In this document: one piece after another, positions 6,682-14,991 of the stretch | Numbering within the stretch: position 1 is the stretch's first letter | Layout of the letters: each line of letters opens with the position of its first letter | NCBI GenBank assembly: GCA_902764875.1 | Contig: CACWXP010000011.1 | Span: 1-64,000 of the forward strand | Origin: an uncultured Eubacteriales bacterium | GTDB taxonomy: Bacteria > Bacillota > Clostridia > Christensenellales > Aristaeellaceae | DNA length: 64,000 bases | Direction: 5' to 3' | Program-made: the position numbers and the translations under genes | The notes under the pieces: generated by a model | What the model was told of the DNA's origin: nothing | Database searches by the model: none | Seen by the model: only the letters and a program-made list of their open reading frames with translations

Positions 6682-9204
6682 TTACGGATTTTTGGCCGGG
6701 TTGCCGGCGGTGTCTATACCGGCGGCTCCCACAAGGCCCAGGCGCTGGGCGGCTTCCTCGCGCATCTTATACTTGAGGACCTTGCCGGCGGCGTTGAGCG
6801 GGAAGGCATCCACAAACTCGATATACTGGGGGACCTTATGGCGGGCCATATGGCTCTTGATATAATCGGTCATTTCCTGCGCCGTCAGCTGCGCGCCGGC
6901 TTTTTTGATGATGCAGGCCATGACGGCTTCGCCATAGCGGGCATCCGGCACGCCGATGACCTGGACATCCTCAACGGCGGGATGGGTGTAGATAAACTCT
7001 TCGATTTCCTTGGGGTAGATGTTTTCTCCGCCGCGGATGATCATATCCTTGAGGCGGCCGGTGATGAGGAAGGTTCCGTCCGGATTGCGGCGGGCCAGAT
7101 CGCCGGAATGGAGCCAGCCGTCGGCATCGATGGCGGCGGCGGTGGCATCGGGCATTTTATAGTAGCCCTTCATGATGTGATAACCGCGGGAGCAGAACTC
7201 GCCGTCCTTACCGTCAGGCAGTTCCTCGCCGGTTTCGGGATCGATGACCTTGCACTGGACATGGGGGAAGGCATAGCCGACGGTCTCGGTGCGGAGCTCG
7301 AGAGAATCGGTCCAGGCGGACATGGTGCTGCCGGGGGAAGACTCGGTCTGGCCATAGACACTTACGATGCCGCGCATATTCATTTCATCCGGCCGGGCGG
7401 CGCGCTTCATGAGTTCGGGCGGGCAGCCGGAACCGGCCATGATGCCTGTGCGCATATAGGAGAAATCCGTCTTGCGGTAGTCCTCGTGGTTAAACATGGC
7501 GATAAACATGGTGGGGACGCCGTGGAAACAGGTGATCCGCTCCTGGTTGATACAGGCGAGGGAGTTTTTCGCCGAGAAATAGGGCAAGGGGCAGATGGTG
7601 GTTCCATGGGTCATGGAGGCCGTCATGGCCAGGACCATGCCAAAGCAATGGAACATGGGGACCTGGATCATCATACGGTCGGCGGTGGAAAGGCCCATGC
7701 GGTCGCCGATACACTTGCCGTCGTTGACGACGTTGTAATGGGTGAGCATGACGCCCTTGGGGAAACCGGTGGTTCCGGAGGTGTACTGCATATTGCAGAC
7801 ATCGTCGGGCTTGACGTTTGCGATCATGGAGCGGAGGGTTTCCAGCGGGACGGTATCCGCCCGGCGCATGGCCTGGTCAAAGGTGAGGCAGCCGGGCTGG
7901 GTGAAATCGACAGTGATCACATTCCGGAGGAAGGGGAGACGCTTGCAATGCAGGGGTTCGCCGGGCTTGCTGGCCGCGATTTCCGGGCAGAGCTCGTTGA
8001 TGATCTGGCGGTAATTGCTGTCCAGGGCCTTTTCGATCATGACGAGGGTATGGGTATCGCTCTGGCGGAGCAGATAATCCGCCTCGTGGATTTTATAGGC
8101 CGTATTCATGGTGACGAGGACGGCGCCGATGCGGGAGCAGGCCCAGAAGGAAATATACCAGGCAGGGACATTCGTGGCCCAGACGGCGACCTTGGAACCG
8201 GCGGTTACGCCGAGGGAGATCAGGGCCCGGGCAAAGCGGTCCACATCGTCGCGGAACTCGGTGTAGGTTCGGGTGTAATTCAGGGTCGTGTACTTGAAGG
8301 CATACTGGTCCGGGAATTCCTCCGCCATGCGGTCCAGGACCTGGCCGAAGGTTTCATCGATGAGCTCGTCCTTCTTCCAGACATAGCGGCCGGTGCCGTC
8401 ATGGTTGAAATAAAGGGATTTCTTCTTGCCCTTGGGGTTGTCGAAACGGTTCATATAGTTGACGAAATGGGAGAAGATGATTTCACGGTCGGTGAGATCT
8501 TCCATCCACTCCGTTTTCCATTCCAGGGAGATGAAACCGCTGTAATCGATGGAGGAGAGGGCGTTCATCATGCCGGCGACCGGGAGGGTGCCTTCACCGA
8601 TGAGGTTATAGGACCCATCGTCGTTGGAATCGCGGAGATGGACATGCTTCACATAGCCGCCGAGGTTGCGGATGGTGGTATCCGGGGTTTCATTGAAATC
8701 CCGGTAGGGATGGTGAATATCCCAGAGGGCGGCCAGCTCGTCGCAGGCGTAATCGTCCATGAGGGCGCGGAGGCGGGAAGTATCCGCAAAAATGCCGGTG
8801 GTTTTGATGAGCAGGGTGACCTTTGCCTTCGCGGCATCCGGCAGCACTTCGGAGAGGAAGAGGCGGACCTGATCCTCATTGTCCTGCAGGGCGCAGACGG
8901 AGACATATGGCACATGCATGGCGCCGGCGGTTTCGAAGAGCAGGCGGACTTCGGCCGGATCGGTCTTCGAATCGGAAATATCAAGAGACGTATCGAAGCA
9001 GGGGATCTTCAGCCCGTACTCCTCGAGGAGGCGCTCGGTTTCGTTGCGGTTATACTTATGAAAGGGGCCGCCGCGATCCGTGAGGGCGCTGATTTTATTC
9101 AGATTGTAGACCTCGATGCCGCGGAACTGCATTTCGCAGGCATCCTCGACCTGGCGGATCCAGTCGTTATCGCGCCAGCCGCGGGTTGAAAAAGAAAGAT
9201 TCAC
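6682..9204 (-). CDS. Fusion: TIM-barrel sugar isomerase/epimerase-like domain + acyl-CoA synthetase
   Basis: An 840-residue two-domain protein. Residues ~1-265 are a xylose-isomerase-like TIM barrel (IolE/Hyi/AP-endonuclease-2 superfamily) with the usual metal-site segments FRGIEVYN, LWDIHHPYRDF, KHVHLRDSN and SLEWKTEW. Residues ~290-825 are a complete AMP-forming acyl-CoA ligase: P-loop YTSGTTGFPKGV (~473), YGQTESSP, GWLHSGDLA, ITGRLKDMIIRGGENIYP and the catalytic Lys motif NAAGKVLK (~807). It should activate a carboxylic acid to its CoA thioester in the cytoplasm; the role of the isomerase-like half is unknown. It starts at a GTG that overlaps the stop of the LeuA-like gene by 4 bases (GTGA), with GAGGAGG 7 bases upstream, so the two are translationally coupled. 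Confidence 0.88.
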   Translation of the reverse strand: MNLSFSTRGWRDNDWIRQVEDACEMQFRGIEVYNLNKISALTDRGGPFHKYNRNETERLLEEYGLKIPCFDTSLDISDSKTDPAEVRLLFETAGAMHVPYVSVCALQDNEDQVRLFLSEVLPDAAKAKVTLLIKTTGIFADTSRLRALMDDYACDELAALWDIHHPYRDFNETPDTTIRNLGGYVKHVHLRDSNDDGSYNLIGEGTLPVAGMMNALSSIDYSGFISLEWKTEWMEDLTDREIIFSHFVNYMNRFDNPKGKKKSLYFNHDGTGRYVWKKDELIDETFGQVLDRMAEEFPDQYAFKYTTLNYTRTYTEFRDDVDRFARALISLGVTAGSKVAVWATNVPAWYISFWACSRIGAVLVTMNTAYKIHEADYLLRQSDTHTLVMIEKALDSNYRQIINELCPEIAASKPGEPLHCKRLPFLRNVITVDFTQPGCLTFDQAMRRADTVPLETLRSMIANVKPDDVCNMQYTSGTTGFPKGVMLTHYNVVNDGKCIGDRMGLSTADRMMIQVPMFHCFGMVLAMTASMTHGTTICPLPYFSAKNSLACINQERITCFHGVPTMFIAMFNHEDYRKTDFSYMRTGIMAGSGCPPELMKRAARPDEMNMRGIVSVYGQTESSPGSTMSAWTDSLELRTETVGYAFPHVQCKVIDPETGEELPDGKDGEFCSRGYHIMKGYYKMPDATAAAIDADGWLHSGDLARRNPDGTFLITGRLKDMIIRGGENIYPKEIEEFIYTHPAVEDVQVIGVPDARYGEAVMACIIKKAGAQLTAQEMTDYIKSHMARHKVPQYIEFVDAFPLNAAGKVLKYKMREEAAQRLGLVGAAGIDTAGNPAKNP

Positions 9205-10622
9205 GCCTCTTCCTCCTCATAGATGATTTTGTTCAGGGCGTTGATATAGGCCATGATGCCGGCGCCGACAATATCGGTGGAAATGCCCTTGCCGGAATAG
9301 AGCTTGCCTTCGGAACGGAGGCGGACCAGGGTTTCGCCCATGGCCTCGCGGCCCTCGGTGACCGACTGGATCTGGAAATCGTCCAGCTCGAAATGGCGGC
9401 CGGTGGCCTTTTCGATGGAATTGAAGGCGGCGTCGATGGCGCCGTCGCCGGTGGAGATGCCCTCCAGGGGCTTGCCGTGGAAGGAGAGCTTCATATGGGA
9501 CATGGCGCCGATGGCGCTGCCGGTATTGATAACATACTGGACATCGGTGTAGGCCGGGGGAACCTGGAGCGCCTCGGTGGCCACGATGGCTTCCAGCTCC
9601 TTGAGGGTGATGGACTCCTTGGAGCCGGCGAGGGCGCCGAAGCGCTGCCAGACCTTTTCCAGATCCTCCTCGGTGAGATCGTAACCCATTTTGATGATGG
9701 CCCGGGAAACGGACTCCCTGGACTCATGGGTATTGACGGTGGCGTTTGAGCGGCCGTCGTCCCCGGCACGCTCCTGACGGAAGGAATGGCCCAGGCCCGT
9801 ACGGCAGAGATTCTCGATCTGGGCCGTAAGGGTGAAGAGTTTCTCCACGCCCATCCGGATCACGACATTGAACATCTTCTGCTTGATATTCAGGATATTG
9901 ACGATATGCTTCATGGAAATGCCATCCGTTCGGAAGGCGGCGGCCTTGATTTCGCGGACGCCGCACTGGACCGCGGAGATGGCGCAGGCATCGGCCAGGT
10001 TCAGGGCGTCGGAGCAGGAATAGCCGACGGTGACTTGGGCAAGTTCCGGCACGTCTTCAAAGAGGGATTTCAGGAAAACGGCGGTTTCCTCCGGCAGCAT
10101 GGAACCGGCAGTATCGCAGACGGTGACGGTGGTTGCGCCGGCTTCGACGACCTTTTTCAGGAGGGAGCGGAGGAAAATTCCGTCGGCACGGGTGGCATCG
10201 ACGGCGATGAATTCCACATCGGAGGTGACTGCGCGGCACTTCTTCACGGTGTTCACAATCCGCTCGGACAGGGCGTCGGGCTTCAGATGGGAAAGATATT
10301 CCATCTGGACGGAGCTGACGGGGGCCGAGACCTGGAGCCGGGGCTCCCGGGCGTCCTTCAGGGCGGAGAAGACGAGATCCACTCCGTCGTCCTCAAAGGA
10401 GACGGGCACGGCGATGCGGGCGTTCCGGACGGTCTGGGAGACGGAACGAATGAGCAGGGAATCGATCTTTTTCTGGCTGATGGGTTTGAGCTCGATGAGA
10501 TCGATACCCAGCTTGTCCAGGAGCCGGCAGAGCTCGATGGTTTCGCGGAAGCTGAGCTGCGGACTCTTTTCGCCCTGGCGCAGGGTGCAGTCACAGATCC
10601 GGATTGTTTCGGTATTTCCCAT
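9201..10622 (-). CDS. 2-isopropylmalate synthase-like protein, catalytic metal site degenerate
   Basis: A 473-residue protein with the two-part LeuA architecture: a DRE-TIM HMGL-like barrel (~1-280) and a LeuA allosteric domain (~345-470; LEGISTGDGAIDAAFNSIE, IVGAGIMAYINALNKI). The signature DTTLRDGEQ is DCTLRQGEK (11-19), and the metal-binding HxHND motif is YSCSD (201-205). The later GERAGN motif is replaced. CDTAGSMLPEE is kept. It is therefore unlikely to be a normal isopropylmalate synthase; it may do other chemistry or be regulatory. The start at 10622 has AAAGGAGG about 10 bases upstream; the longer in-frame N-terminus would be translated leader RNA. It is preceded by a T-box-like leader and its own promoter. 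Confidence 0.85.
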   Translation of the reverse strand: MGNTETIRICDCTLRQGEKSPQLSFRETIELCRLLDKLGIDLIELKPISQKKIDSLLIRSVSQTVRNARIAVPVSFEDDGVDLVFSALKDAREPRLQVSAPVSSVQMEYLSHLKPDALSERIVNTVKKCRAVTSDVEFIAVDATRADGIFLRSLLKKVVEAGATTVTVCDTAGSMLPEETAVFLKSLFEDVPELAQVTVGYSCSDALNLADACAISAVQCGVREIKAAAFRTDGISMKHIVNILNIKQKMFNVVIRMGVEKLFTLTAQIENLCRTGLGHSFRQERAGDDGRSNATVNTHESRESVSRAIIKMGYDLTEEDLEKVWQRFGALAGSKESITLKELEAIVATEALQVPPAYTDVQYVINTGSAIGAMSHMKLSFHGKPLEGISTGDGAIDAAFNSIEKATGRHFELDDFQIQSVTEGREAMGETLVRLRSEGKLYSGKGISTDIVGAGIMAYINALNKIIYEEEEA

Positions 10623-10644
10623 GGTTGAATAACCTCCTTTGGTT

Positions 10645-10893
10645 ATTGCGAAAATAAAAGCCCCAAAAGCGATTGCTCCGGGGACGAAAAGGGAGTGCAG
10701 TTTCATCTCGGACTCAATCAAGTCCACAGCCGATAACGGGGCATCCGGGCTTCATTACTGGAGCAAAACTCGTTCACAAAACCGGCTCCGGAAGCAGTCA
10801 GCTCTCTTTCCTGTGCTGCCTCACACCAACCGGCAGCTCTCTGCAACATTCGGGAGAGAATTCTTTCCTTCATTGCCTTTGGTCTATGAAATT
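10645..10893 (-). ncRNA. T-box-like leader riboswitch upstream of the LeuA-like operon
   Basis: The transcript from 10893 downwards contains the hallmark T-box Stem I apex AGAGAGCUGCC-GGUUGGUGUGA-GGCAG (10814-10842). It then returns through GAAAGAGAG to a specifier-loop-like stretch CUGACUGCUUCCGGAGC (around 10785-10801). By spacing to the conserved GGAGC the specifier would be CUG (Leu, plus 10795-10797), but UGC (Cys) in the next register is possible. The 3' end is a hairpin CGUCCCCGGAGC...GCUUUUGGGGC followed by UUUUAUUUU (10651-10686), a terminator just before the SD. I could not find the canonical GGGUGGNACCGCG T-box sequence, so the antiterminator half is atypical. Expected role: read tRNA charging and gate the operon. 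Confidence 0.65.
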
Positions 10894-10899
10894 AGTGGC

Positions 10900-10928
10900 A
10901 TCCTACCATAATTCAGGTGCGGTGTCAA
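10900..10928 (-). promoter_or_regulatory. Promoter of the leader/LeuA-like operon
   Basis: Minus-strand TTGACA (10923-10928), 17-bp spacer, TAGGAT (10900-10905). Transcription would start near 10893 and give a ~270-base leader. Confidence 0.8.
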
Positions 10929-11013
10929 CCGAGGAGGCGGTGCGCAGTGTTTTTTTCCTGTTCTTCAGGGCGGCGGAAAGGCCGGAAACACAAGGGCCGG
11001 AAGGCATAAGAAA

Positions 11014-11041
11014 TTGACAAATAGCCAAAAAGAAGTATCAT
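11014..11041 (+). promoter_or_regulatory. Promoter of the phoH-pgpH-ybeY-era operon
   Basis: TTGACA (11014-11019), 16-bp spacer, TATCAT (11036-11041), about 38 bases before the first gene. Confidence 0.7.
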
Positions 11042-11078
11042 ATATATGTGACTGAAACATGCATTCGGAAGGGAAGGT

Positions 11079-12080
11079 TTGCTGAATTTGACAGACACCC
11101 GTGAAATCGTGCTGACCGCGGATACCATGGACGCATATATCGCGCTTTTCGGCCTGAACGACCGGAACATCTCCATGATCGAACAGGAATGCTCCGTGCA
11201 CATTGCGCTGCGCGGAAACCAGCTTCAGATTCAGGGAGAGACGGAGCATCTGCGGATTGCCGAGGAAACCATTCATATTCTTTTCGGAATGATCGAAAGA
11301 AACGAGCCCGTGGACCGGGTACGGATCCGGTACGTGATCTCGATGGTAAAGGAAGGAAACGGCGACCGGATTGAGGAATCACTGCGGAAAGTGATCGCCA
11401 TTACGCACCGGGGGAAGCAGGTGACCTGCAAAACGCTGGGGCAGCAGGTTTACATCGACACCATCCGGAAAAACACGCTGACCTTCGCCGTGGGGCCCGC
11501 GGGCACCGGCAAAACCTATCTGGCCATGGCGCTGGGCGTGATGGCGCTGAAAAACAAGGAAGCGGAGCGGATTATCCTGACCCGGCCCGCCGTTGAGGCG
11601 GGGGAAAAACTGGGCTTTCTTCCCGGAGACCTGACGCAGAAGGTGGACCCCTATCTTCGGCCTCTTTACGACGCGATGTACGACTTTATGGGGGCGGACA
11701 GCTATACCCGGCTGCTGGAGCGGGGAACGGTTGAAGTTGCGCCGCTGGCTTATATGCGTGGGCGGACGCTGAGCGACGCCTTCATCATCCTGGACGAGGC
11801 GCAGAACACAACCAGCGAACAGATGAAAATGTTCCTGACGCGGATCGGGTTCAATTCCAAGGTGATCGTGACCGGCGACATCACCCAGACAGACCTGCCG
11901 AGCGGCAAGAAATCCGGCCTGGCCGAGGCCATCCGCATTCTGGACGGCATTCCCGGGATCGGCATCGTTCAGCTTACGGGGAAGGACATCGTTCGGCACG
12001 AACTGGTTCAGCAGATTGTGGAAGCCTATGCCGCGAACGAGAAAAACGGTACGGACCGGGAAGGGAATGAACGCGTATGA
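11079..12080 (+). CDS. phoH: PhoH-family ATPase (PhoH/PhoL)
   Basis: A 333-residue cytoplasmic RNA-linked ATPase. The N-terminal ~110 residues form the PhoH-L type KH-like domain. The ATPase core carries the Walker A GPAGTGKTYLA (~139), the EKLGFLPGDL motif and the Walker B IILDEAQNTT. The start is a TTG (11079 as given, or the TTG at 11088) behind GGAAGGGAAGG; no ATG fits. It overlaps the next gene by ATGA. In Firmicutes this gene leads the phoH-pgpH-ybeY-era operon that links RNA quality control and 16S rRNA maturation. Confidence 0.92.
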   Translation: MLNLTDTREIVLTADTMDAYIALFGLNDRNISMIEQECSVHIALRGNQLQIQGETEHLRIAEETIHILFGMIERNEPVDRVRIRYVISMVKEGNGDRIEESLRKVIAITHRGKQVTCKTLGQQVYIDTIRKNTLTFAVGPAGTGKTYLAMALGVMALKNKEAERIILTRPAVEAGEKLGFLPGDLTQKVDPYLRPLYDAMYDFMGADSYTRLLERGTVEVAPLAYMRGRTLSDAFIILDEAQNTTSEQMKMFLTRIGFNSKVIVTGDITQTDLPSGKKSGLAEAIRILDGIPGIGIVQLTGKDIVRHELVQQIVEAYAANEKNGTDREGNERV

Positions 12081-14500
12081 CTGAAACGAAAACCGTTAAA
12101 ATCAAGCGTTCCAAAGGCGAGGCCTTCATGGCTTGGCTGCGATCGGCCGGTTTCAAGTGTATCCTGATGGAAATCGGCGCGTTTGCGCTGATTCTGATCA
12201 TCTTCTTCCTGGTGTGCGTTCCGAAGAAATACACGCTTTCGGTCGGATCCATTTCCCACGACACGATCAACGCGACGAAGGACGTTGTTGACGAGGTGAC
12301 CACGGAGGACAAGAAGAGCGCGGCGGCCTCGACGGTGGAGCCGACGTACCGGTTTCAGCAGGGCGTGAAGGAAGAAGTGATGCTGGCGCTGAACGACGCT
12401 TTTGACGAGCTTCGGACCATACAGCAGTACGGGCTGACGCTGCGGAGCGAATCCAGCATCCGGCTGAATTCCTTTTCCGAAGAGGAAATTGCCTATGCCA
12501 TGGGGCTGCTGAACAACCTGAACCTGAACCGGAACCAGATTGTGACGATGCTGCGGACGGAAACCACGGTGTTTGACGACATGGTGAACCTGGTGACCAC
12601 GGCGGTTGACAACACGATGAACTCCTCCGTTCGTGAAGGTCAAATTACCCAGGCGATTCAGACCATTCTTCAGATCGTCGGATATAAGGTGGATATCTCG
12701 CTGACGCAGAACATTCTGCCCTCGGTGCTTCGGTCCTGCATCAAACCGAACATGACCATTGACCAGGAAGCCACGGAAGAGGCCAAGCAAAGCGCCATGG
12801 ACGCCGTTGATCCCGTTGTTTATGTTCAGGGACAGAACATTATTCGGGAAGGCGACCGGGTTACGAGAGCGCAGCTTGAGATGCTGCGGGCGCTGGGGCT
12901 GCTGAACGACAACACGCTGGATTATTCCTCCTACTGGGGCAGCGGGATCGCGGTGGTGCTGTCGATGATGATTCTGATCATCACGCTGTATCTGCTTCGG
13001 CCGGACCTGCTGCACGACGTGCGGCAGATGGCGGTCATCCTGCTGCTGCTGGTGCTTGGCGTTGTGATGGGCGCGCTTTGCTACATGCTGCCGAGCGTTT
13101 ATATTACGCCGGTGGCGCTGAGCGCCGTGCTGGCGACGGTGCTGATCGGCCACAGGGTCGGCATCAGCATGACGCTTTGCATGACGCTGCTGCTGAGCTC
13201 GCTGGCGGCGGGCAACAGCCAGAGCTCCTTCTATACGGTGACGCTGATGTCCACGATGACGCTTGCCGAGAGCATGGTGGCTATCTGGTTCCTGAAGGGA
13301 CGGCCGCAGCGTACGCGGGTGCTTCTTTCCGGCGCGCTTTGCTCCATCATCGGACTGGCCGTGATTTACGGCATCAAACTGCTGACCTCGGCGGAATCGC
13401 TGGACACCATGGAAATCATCGGATGGGCCATCGTGGGCGGTATTCTGAGCGGGGCGCTGGCCATCGCGCTGCAGCCGATTTTTGAATTCGTATTCCGGCT
13501 GGCCACGCCCACGCGGCTGCTGGAGCTTACAAACCCGGGACAGCCGCTGATGCGGCGGCTGATGATCGAAGCGCCGGGGACGTACCATCACTCCATCATC
13601 GTGGCCAACCTGGCCGAATCGGCCGCGGGGAGGATCGGGGCCAACGCCTATCTTGCCCGCGCAGGCGCCTATTACCACGACATCGGCAAGCTGAAGCGTC
13701 CGATGTATTTCAAGGAAAACCAGATGGGCGAAAACCCGCACGAGAACACGGATCCCTATGTTTCCGCGGCCATTCTGATCAGCCATACGAAGGACGGCAT
13801 GCTGATGGCCCAGAAGGAGCATATTCCGCCGGAAATTCAGAACATCATCCTTCAGCACCACGGAGTTACGCCGGTGATGTATTTCTATCACAAGGCGCTG
13901 CAGCTTTCAAACGGACAGCAGGTTGACATCAACGAATTCAGGTATGCCGGACCGAAACCGAACACGAAGGAATCCGCCATCGTGATGCTGGCGGACACGA
14001 TTGAGGCGGCGGTACGTTCCATGAAAGATCCGACGCCGAAGGCCATCGACCAGTTTATTGTGCGTCTGGTGCGCGGAAAACTGGAGGACGGGCAGCTTTC
14101 GGAATCGCCGCTTTCGCTGCGCGATATTGACGCGATCTGTGAAGCTTTTTCGGACATTCTGAAGGGCGTTTATCACGAGCGAATTGAATATCCGAACGTG
14201 CCGCACTACGCGGCGCAGGGCGGCAGCGTTTCCGGAACCGTTGCGGCGGAGGCTGCGGCAGAAGCCACTGGGGAGGCGGCCGCGCAGAGCGCCGAAGAGA
14301 CCGGGAAGGCGGCGGATGCGCAGAACGCCAAGGAGGCCGCTCCCGCGCAGAGCGCCGAAGAGGCCGGGAAGTCGGCTCCCGCGCAGAACGCAAAAGAGGC
14401 CGGGAAGGCGGCGGACGCAGACCCGCAGAAAGAAACCGCAGGCGAGGACGCCGAAAAGAGCCCGGCAGCACCGGCAACGGACGGGGAGAAAGCGCCATGA
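12077..14500 (+). CDS. pgpH: PgpH/YqfF-type 7TM HD-domain cyclic-di-AMP phosphodiesterase
   Basis: An 807-residue membrane protein. It has an N-terminal TM segment (~28-50), a long extracytoplasmic 7TMR-HDED region (~50-285), a cluster of about six to seven TM segments (~290-470) and a cytoplasmic HD phosphohydrolase domain with TYHHSIIVANLAE and the HD pair at ~534-535 (YYHDIGKLKRP). Family members hydrolyse c-di-AMP. The last ~80 residues are an unusual Ala/Glu/Lys-rich tail made of a 12-residue repeat (AQSAEEAGKAAD type). It overlaps phoH and ybeY by 4 bases each, so the operon is tightly coupled. Confidence 0.92.
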   Translation: MTETKTVKIKRSKGEAFMAWLRSAGFKCILMEIGAFALILIIFFLVCVPKKYTLSVGSISHDTINATKDVVDEVTTEDKKSAAASTVEPTYRFQQGVKEEVMLALNDAFDELRTIQQYGLTLRSESSIRLNSFSEEEIAYAMGLLNNLNLNRNQIVTMLRTETTVFDDMVNLVTTAVDNTMNSSVREGQITQAIQTILQIVGYKVDISLTQNILPSVLRSCIKPNMTIDQEATEEAKQSAMDAVDPVVYVQGQNIIREGDRVTRAQLEMLRALGLLNDNTLDYSSYWGSGIAVVLSMMILIITLYLLRPDLLHDVRQMAVILLLLVLGVVMGALCYMLPSVYITPVALSAVLATVLIGHRVGISMTLCMTLLLSSLAAGNSQSSFYTVTLMSTMTLAESMVAIWFLKGRPQRTRVLLSGALCSIIGLAVIYGIKLLTSAESLDTMEIIGWAIVGGILSGALAIALQPIFEFVFRLATPTRLLELTNPGQPLMRRLMIEAPGTYHHSIIVANLAESAAGRIGANAYLARAGAYYHDIGKLKRPMYFKENQMGENPHENTDPYVSAAILISHTKDGMLMAQKEHIPPEIQNIILQHHGVTPVMYFYHKALQLSNGQQVDINEFRYAGPKPNTKESAIVMLADTIEAAVRSMKDPTPKAIDQFIVRLVRGKLEDGQLSESPLSLRDIDAICEAFSDILKGVYHERIEYPNVPHYAAQGGSVSGTVAAEAAAEATGEAAAQSAEETGKAADAQNAKEAAPAQSAEEAGKSAPAQNAKEAGKAADADPQKETAGEDAEKSPAAPATDGEKAP
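14282..14416 (+). repeat. In-frame 36-bp tandem repeat in the pgpH tail
   Basis: Four consecutive in-frame units of 36, 27, 36 and 36 bases, each starting GCGCAGA(G/A)CGC and encoding AQ(S/N)A(E/K)E(A/T)GK(A/S)A(D/P). The second unit lacks three codons. Such repeats can change number by slippage. Confidence 0.85.
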
Positions 14501-14991
14501 CCATTGAATGGATCCGGGACGCAGAGCTGCCGGAGGAGATTCTGGCGCAGATGGAAAGGGCCGCTTCCGGGGCGCCGGCATGCGAGGGAATTCACGTTCC
14601 ATGCGGCATTACGGTACGCCTTTGCGACGACGAGACCATCCGGAAGATCAACGCAGAATGCCGGGGAATTGATCGATCCACGGACGTGCTGAGTTTTCCG
14701 ACGGTGGCCTATCCGGCCGGACAGACGGCAGGGAAGAGCGAAAAGCTTTTGAAAAGGGAATTCGACGACGAAACGGGATGCTGTTTCCTGGGAGATATTA
14801 TTATTTCCGTTCCGCACCTTTATGCCCAGGCCGAGGAATACGGCCATTCACCCCTGCGGGAGGCCACCTATCTGCTTGTGCACGGGATCTGCCACCTGAT
14901 GGGGTACGACCATATGGAAGAGGACGAGAAGGCGCGGATGCGGAAGATGGAAGAGCGGATTATTCATAAAGGAGCAACAGATTTATTATGA
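14497..14991 (+). CDS. ybeY: Endoribonuclease YbeY (16S rRNA maturation)
   Basis: A 164-residue UPF0054 protein. The zinc-binding signature HGICHLMGYDH is intact (H129, H133, H139), as is the STDVLSFP motif. It acts in the cytosol in 16S rRNA 3'-end processing and ribosome quality control. It is coupled by ATGA overlaps to pgpH upstream and era downstream. About 25 residues between SFP and the conserved LGDIIIS block are longer than in the shortest homologues but within family variation. Confidence 0.95.
   Translation: MTIEWIRDAELPEEILAQMERAASGAPACEGIHVPCGITVRLCDDETIRKINAECRGIDRSTDVLSFPTVAYPAGQTAGKSEKLLKREFDDETGCCFLGDIIISVPHLYAQAEEYGHSPLREATYLLVHGICHLMGYDHMEEDEKARMRKMEERIIHKGATDLL

Noticed and set aside
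6838-9189. 783-codon plus-strand open frame opposite the synthetase fusion
   Set aside because: Shadow of a GC-rich gene; the translation is Gly/Asp/Ala/Val/Leu-rich with no motif, and the minus-strand frame has all acyl-CoA ligase motifs.
10623-10727. 35-residue N-terminal extension of the LeuA-like protein
   Set aside because: It would translate the leader terminator hairpin; the ATG at 10622 has AAAGGAGG and begins at the conserved barrel start.
12026-13891. 621-codon minus-strand open frame opposite pgpH
   Set aside because: Shadow with His/Arg/Gln-rich composition; pgpH has intact domains.
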